Below are positions 4,926 through 5,799 of a stretch of 5,799 nucleotides of DNA, one piece after another; position 1 is the stretch's first letter, and each line of letters begins with the position of its first letter. A program made the translations under genes and the position numbers. This stretch comes from an uncultured Eubacteriales bacterium. GTDB taxonomy: Bacteria; Bacillota; Clostridia; Christensenellales; Aristaeellaceae. The stretch spans positions 1-5,799 of the forward strand of contig USCW01000111.1 of the NCBI GenBank assembly GCA_900553315.1, written 5' to 3'. The notes below the pieces were generated by a model, which worked only from the letters and a program-made list of their open reading frames with translations, was not told the origin of the DNA and made no database searches.

Positions 4926-5799
4926 ATGAGCAAGCTGCAACTGGGCGTGATCTTCGGCAGCAGAAGCTGCGAGCGGGAGGTTTCCATCATTAGTGCCCTG
5001 CAAATGATGAATCAAGCGGACACGGAGAAATACGACGTGGTTCCCGTTTATATCAGTCAGGAGGGAACATGGTACACCGGCTCCGCGCTGCGGGAGCTGA
5101 GCAGCTATACCCCCTTCAACCCGGAGAAGAAGGGTATCGAGGCGGTGAACCTCGACCTGACCAGCGGCTCCGGTGCGCTGCTGGCGTACCGTCCCGGCAA
5201 GGGGCTGTTCTCTCCGGCAAAACTGGAGGTGGCGGCACGGCTGGACGTGTGCGTCATTGTGATGCACGGCCTCCACGGCGAGGACGGCACCCTGCAGGGC
5301 TTGCTGGAAATGGCAAATCTGCCCTATACCTCCACGGGCGTGGCAGGCAGCTCCATCGGCATGGACAAGATCATGATGAAGCAGTTCTTCAAGGGCGCTG
5401 ATCTGCCTGTGCTGCCCGGCTGCTGGTTCCTGCGCTCCGCCTTTGAGAAGGACGCGGAGGCCGTGGCGCAGGAGGTGGAGCGGGAGCTGGGCTACCCGGT
5501 GTTTGTGAAGCCTGCCAATCTGGGTTCTTCCATTGGCGTGAGCCGCGCAGATGATCGGGAGGGGCTGCTGGACTCCCTGTCGCTGGCCTTTGAATATGAC
5601 CGCCGGGTGCTGGTGGAGAAGGGCCTCGACAAGCCCATGGAGCTGAACTGCTCCGTGCTGGGCTGGGACGACGAGGTGGAGGCCTCGCCCATTGAGATGC
5701 CCCTGAAGCCGGAGGACGACACCTTCTTGGACTTCAAGGACAAGTATTTGCAAAGTTCGGGCGGGTCGAAGGGCATGGCGTCTCTCAGCCGCGTATTGC
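4926..5799 (+). CDS. ddl: D-alanine-D-alanine ligase, 3' end outside window
   Basis: The frame stays open from 4926 to the window edge, giving 291 residues of a protein usually about 310-370 long; the C-terminus is cut off. It is an ATP-grasp enzyme that joins two D-alanines in the cytoplasm for the peptidoglycan stem. Motifs in order: GSRSCEREVS (11-20, with E16 matching the N-terminal catalytic glutamate), MHGLHGEDGTLQGLLE (113-128), STGVAGSSIGMDK (136-148), PVFVKPANLGSSIGVS (191-206) and DKYLQSSGGSKGM (272-284). The DKY tyrosine at 274 matches the omega-loop tyrosine of D-Ala-D-Ala ligases; the VanA-type D-lactate ligases have a different residue there, so a normal D-Ala product is expected. 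The start follows AGGAGG (4911-4916), which overlaps the last base of the upstream stop, with 9 bases between. Confidence 0.93.
   Translation, partial: MSKLQLGVIFGSRSCEREVSIISALQMMNQADTEKYDVVPVYISQEGTWYTGSALRELSSYTPFNPEKKGIEAVNLDLTSGSGALLAYRPGKGLFSPAKLEVAARLDVCVIVMHGLHGEDGTLQGLLEMANLPYTSTGVAGSSIGMDKIMMKQFFKGADLPVLPGCWFLRSAFEKDAEAVAQEVERELGYPVFVKPANLGSSIGVSRADDREGLLDSLSLAFEYDRRVLVEKGLDKPMELNCSVLGWDDEVEASPIEMPLKPEDDTFLDFKDKYLQSSGGSKGMASLSRVL

Noticed and set aside
4896..5753. A 285-codon open frame on the minus strand
   Set aside because: It is the antisense shadow of ddl, rich in His, Gln and Arg, with no coherent motifs; the plus-strand Ddl motifs are unmistakable.
4926..5799. Ddl as a vancomycin-resistance type D-Ala-D-Lac ligase
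   Set aside because: The omega-loop DKY tyrosine fits ordinary D-Ala-D-Ala ligases, and no vanH, vanX or regulator genes are nearby within the window.

Overview
The window looks like chromosomal DNA of a GC-rich, spore-forming Firmicute, most likely of class Clostridia and possibly an Oscillospirales-like gut anaerobe. The organism call is inferred from gene content: the sporulation pair spmA-spmB, an AbrB-type regulator, a stand-alone acyl-ACP thioesterase, a membrane-anchored MurF-like ligase and a clostridial-type Ddl, with strong AGGAGG ribosome binding sites and sigma-A promoters. There are no signs of mobile elements, phage, CRISPR arrays or stable RNA genes.

Layout. Bases 32-766 (minus) encode an acyl-ACP thioesterase with its own promoter (TATAAT and TTGTCC, 17-bp spacer). 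Bases 942-1190 (minus) encode an 82-residue AbrB-family regulator, with a near-consensus promoter in front of it (TTGACA-17-TAAAAT) and a hairpin/T-tract terminator behind it. A 111-bp divergent intergenic region separates abrB from spmA-spmB (1302-2370, plus), which ends at its own terminator (2376-2411). A second plus-strand operon follows: an alpha/beta hydrolase (2464-3297), a MurF-like ligase carrying an N-terminal membrane domain (3301-4911), and ddl (4926 to the window edge, cut off at the 3' end). Gaps in this operon are 3 and 14 bases, and each downstream gene has a clear Shine-Dalgarno site.

How the genes fit together. Ddl makes D-Ala-D-Ala, and the MurF-like enzyme is expected to join it to a peptidoglycan stem peptide. 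The hydrolase ahead of them has an intact catalytic triad but no assignable substrate. SpmA and SpmB are membrane proteins needed for spore core dehydration and heat resistance in species where they have been studied. AbrB-type regulators control growth-to-stationary transitions, and this one could influence the divergent spmAB, which is a testable guess. The thioesterase releases fatty acids from acyl carrier protein and shows no evident link to its neighbours.

The most unusual item is the MurF-like protein. Its usual soluble N-terminal UDP-MurNAc-peptide-binding domain is replaced by about 170 residues of membrane-spanning sequence, while the ATPase and C-terminal domains look intact.
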